Assembly: GCA_934045075.1 (NCBI GenBank)
Contig: OW203722.1
Span: 24,225,379-24,289,378 of the forward strand
Reading direction: 5' to 3'
DNA from: Yponomeuta sedellus
Lineage: Eukaryota > Arthropoda > Insecta > Lepidoptera > Yponomeutidae
DNA length: 64,000 nucleotides
The notes under the pieces are model-generated. The model searched no databases, was not told where the DNA came from, and saw only the letters and a program-made list of their open reading frames with translations. The translations under genes were made by a program, and so were the position numbers. The number at the start of each line of letters is the position of its first letter. The stretch's first letter is position 1. Positions 62,964 to 64,000 of the stretch are shown piece by piece.

Positions 62964-63289
62964 TAACGACGACGACACTAATAAAAAGCAATTTTCTTTG
63001 GGTAAATTATGTCAACATCTATTGTTGCGATTTATAAAAGGAAACAACTTAATTCCCTTGAACCAACAATACCTAAACATGGAAAACACAGACCGACTCA
63101 CTTCCAAAACTTGCTATTATTAAATGAAATATTAATGGTTTTGGGGTCTTCGCTATTTAATTATAAGTAATACAATTACACTGTATTACTTATTATGAAA
63201 AGAAAACGATCAGATATAGCGAAACTGTTTTAGATTTAAACGGCCATGTTTAGATCGATTTTTGTTACCAATAATATGTCAATGGATAT
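62964..63289. other. AT-rich DNA
   Basis: AGTAATACAATTACACTGTA TTACTT near 63168-63190 is a short palindrome. No gene. Confidence 0.25.
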
Positions 63290-63365
63290 TTGTCCGAATT
63301 GTGGCAAGTGGCAGTCCCTGGTCTCTGCCTACACTTTTGGGATACAGGCGTGTGTTTATGATAAC
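63290..63365 (+). mobile_element. LINE L 3' end fragment
   Basis: TTGTGGCAAGTGGCAGTCCC, TGGTCTCTGCCTACACTTTT and GGGATACAGGCGTGTGTTTA. The stop codon is mutated in this copy (GCGTGT for GCGTGA). Confidence 0.6.
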
Positions 63366-64000
63366 AAGAAATGTTCTTCTAGTACGAGTATCAATACGTA
63401 CACAAATAATTCGATACAATTATCTACTCAAAGTTATCTAAAAACGCTAGGTGGCTATTCACCCAACCGCATACACATTTGACTTAGTGACCAAACTTTA
63501 CTGATAATAATTCTAAAAAACCGCTTTAATTCTGACTGCCAACTCTTTTTAAAAATGGAATCTTAAAAAGATTTATAATGCATAAACATTAAGCTGTGTT
63601 TAAATATATATATTTTTTAAAGATATTTATTAATATTTATTAGTCCAGTTTTTTTAAGAGCCTTCATCTCGGTGTCACCTCGATTCTACGCATTGGACAA
63701 TATTTTTTAGTAAAATGAGCTGACCCCGAAAACGTAATTTTTCCATATCTGTTGTATTTCTGAGCGATTCCAATCTGTCTAACTGTCAAATTAATGTGAA
63801 ATTTGATGGTTACATTGTTGATTGTAGTATGAATTTTTACAGTTACACTATTTGAATCGCTCAGGATTTGGCGCGCATAATTGAACCACAGAAAAAAAAT
63901 TACCAAAAAGATTAAATGTTTATTTCATGAAGTTAAGGTACATTGGTCCTAACAATTAGCGGAGCCTCCGTTTAAGCAAAAATATGCCTGGGACACTCCG
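63366..64000. other. AT-rich DNA with a small foldback
   Basis: CTGAGCGATTC at about 63762 faces GAATCGCTCAG at about 63854, an 11-bp perfect inverted repeat enclosing about 80 bases, possibly a small MITE. No gene is supported up to the window end. Confidence 0.35.

Noticed and set aside
62646..62978. Repeated 60-120 codon frames with STLVCPHCWGTGLFLHRRKV-like sequence (also 3712, 6002, 28830, 46683)
   Set aside because: All lie in 5S SINE copies and shift with each copy's mutations. Noncoding.

Overview
This is eukaryotic nuclear DNA, AT-rich and packed with transposable elements, with no complete host gene. It most likely comes from a lepidopteran insect. The best support for that is short Helitrons ending in the GGGTCAGCTAG type 3' terminus, (GAA)n- and (TATG)n-tailed retroelement ends, and tRNA-derived SINEs of the kind common in moths and butterflies. 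Apart from three or four weak exon candidates, every coding signal belongs to a transposon and all of those are broken.

Family names used below are my own. A = short retroposon with an antisense tRNA-like core and self-complementary ends. B, C, D = tRNA-headed SINEs. E1 and E2 = one tRNA head and body with two alternative tails. G = (GAA)n-tailed retroelement. 5S = SINE with a 5S-rRNA-like promoter head. L = LINE 3' end coding ...SAYPSGIQA-stop followed by TATG repeats. T = LINE tail with GATAAGGCCGCC and a terminal AATAAA. J, H, K, I, M = other dispersed repeats.

Layout. 1-2.0 kb: the right part of a Harbinger/ISL2EU-like DNA transposon, with a transposase tail facing a decayed SWIM/YqaJ nuclease gene. 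2.7-13 kb: a MITE, 5S and E SINEs and single-copy DNA. 13.4-14.2 kb: two small Helitrons, one split by a retroposon A. 15-24 kb: MITE and foldback elements and SINEs. 27.6-29.4 kb: a nested block holding a miniature LTR retrotransposon (TRIM); a solo LTR of the same family lies at 31.9 kb. 29.4-29.9 kb: an RTE-like LINE 3' end. 33-41 kb: SINEs, a tandem-repeat family (H) and a truncated mariner. 41-52 kb: more single-copy DNA with two possible first coding exons. 52.8-55.3 kb: a 2.5-kb terminal-inverted-repeat element carrying GC-rich 153-bp repeats and a very recent 531-bp tandem duplication. 55-64 kb: SINE nests and several perfect palindromes.

The clearest recurring novelty is retroposon A. 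At least seven insertions have 10-13 bp target-site duplications, always with the same A-rich 3' end, yet the tRNA-like segment lies in antisense and the two ends are complementary. The other strong structural finds are the TRIM (with its 5-bp duplication, primer-binding site, polypurine tract and a 30-bp palindrome inside one LTR) and the 52.8-55.3 kb element. The single-copy stretches between the repeats resemble a large intron or an intergenic region. No host gene can be named from what is visible.
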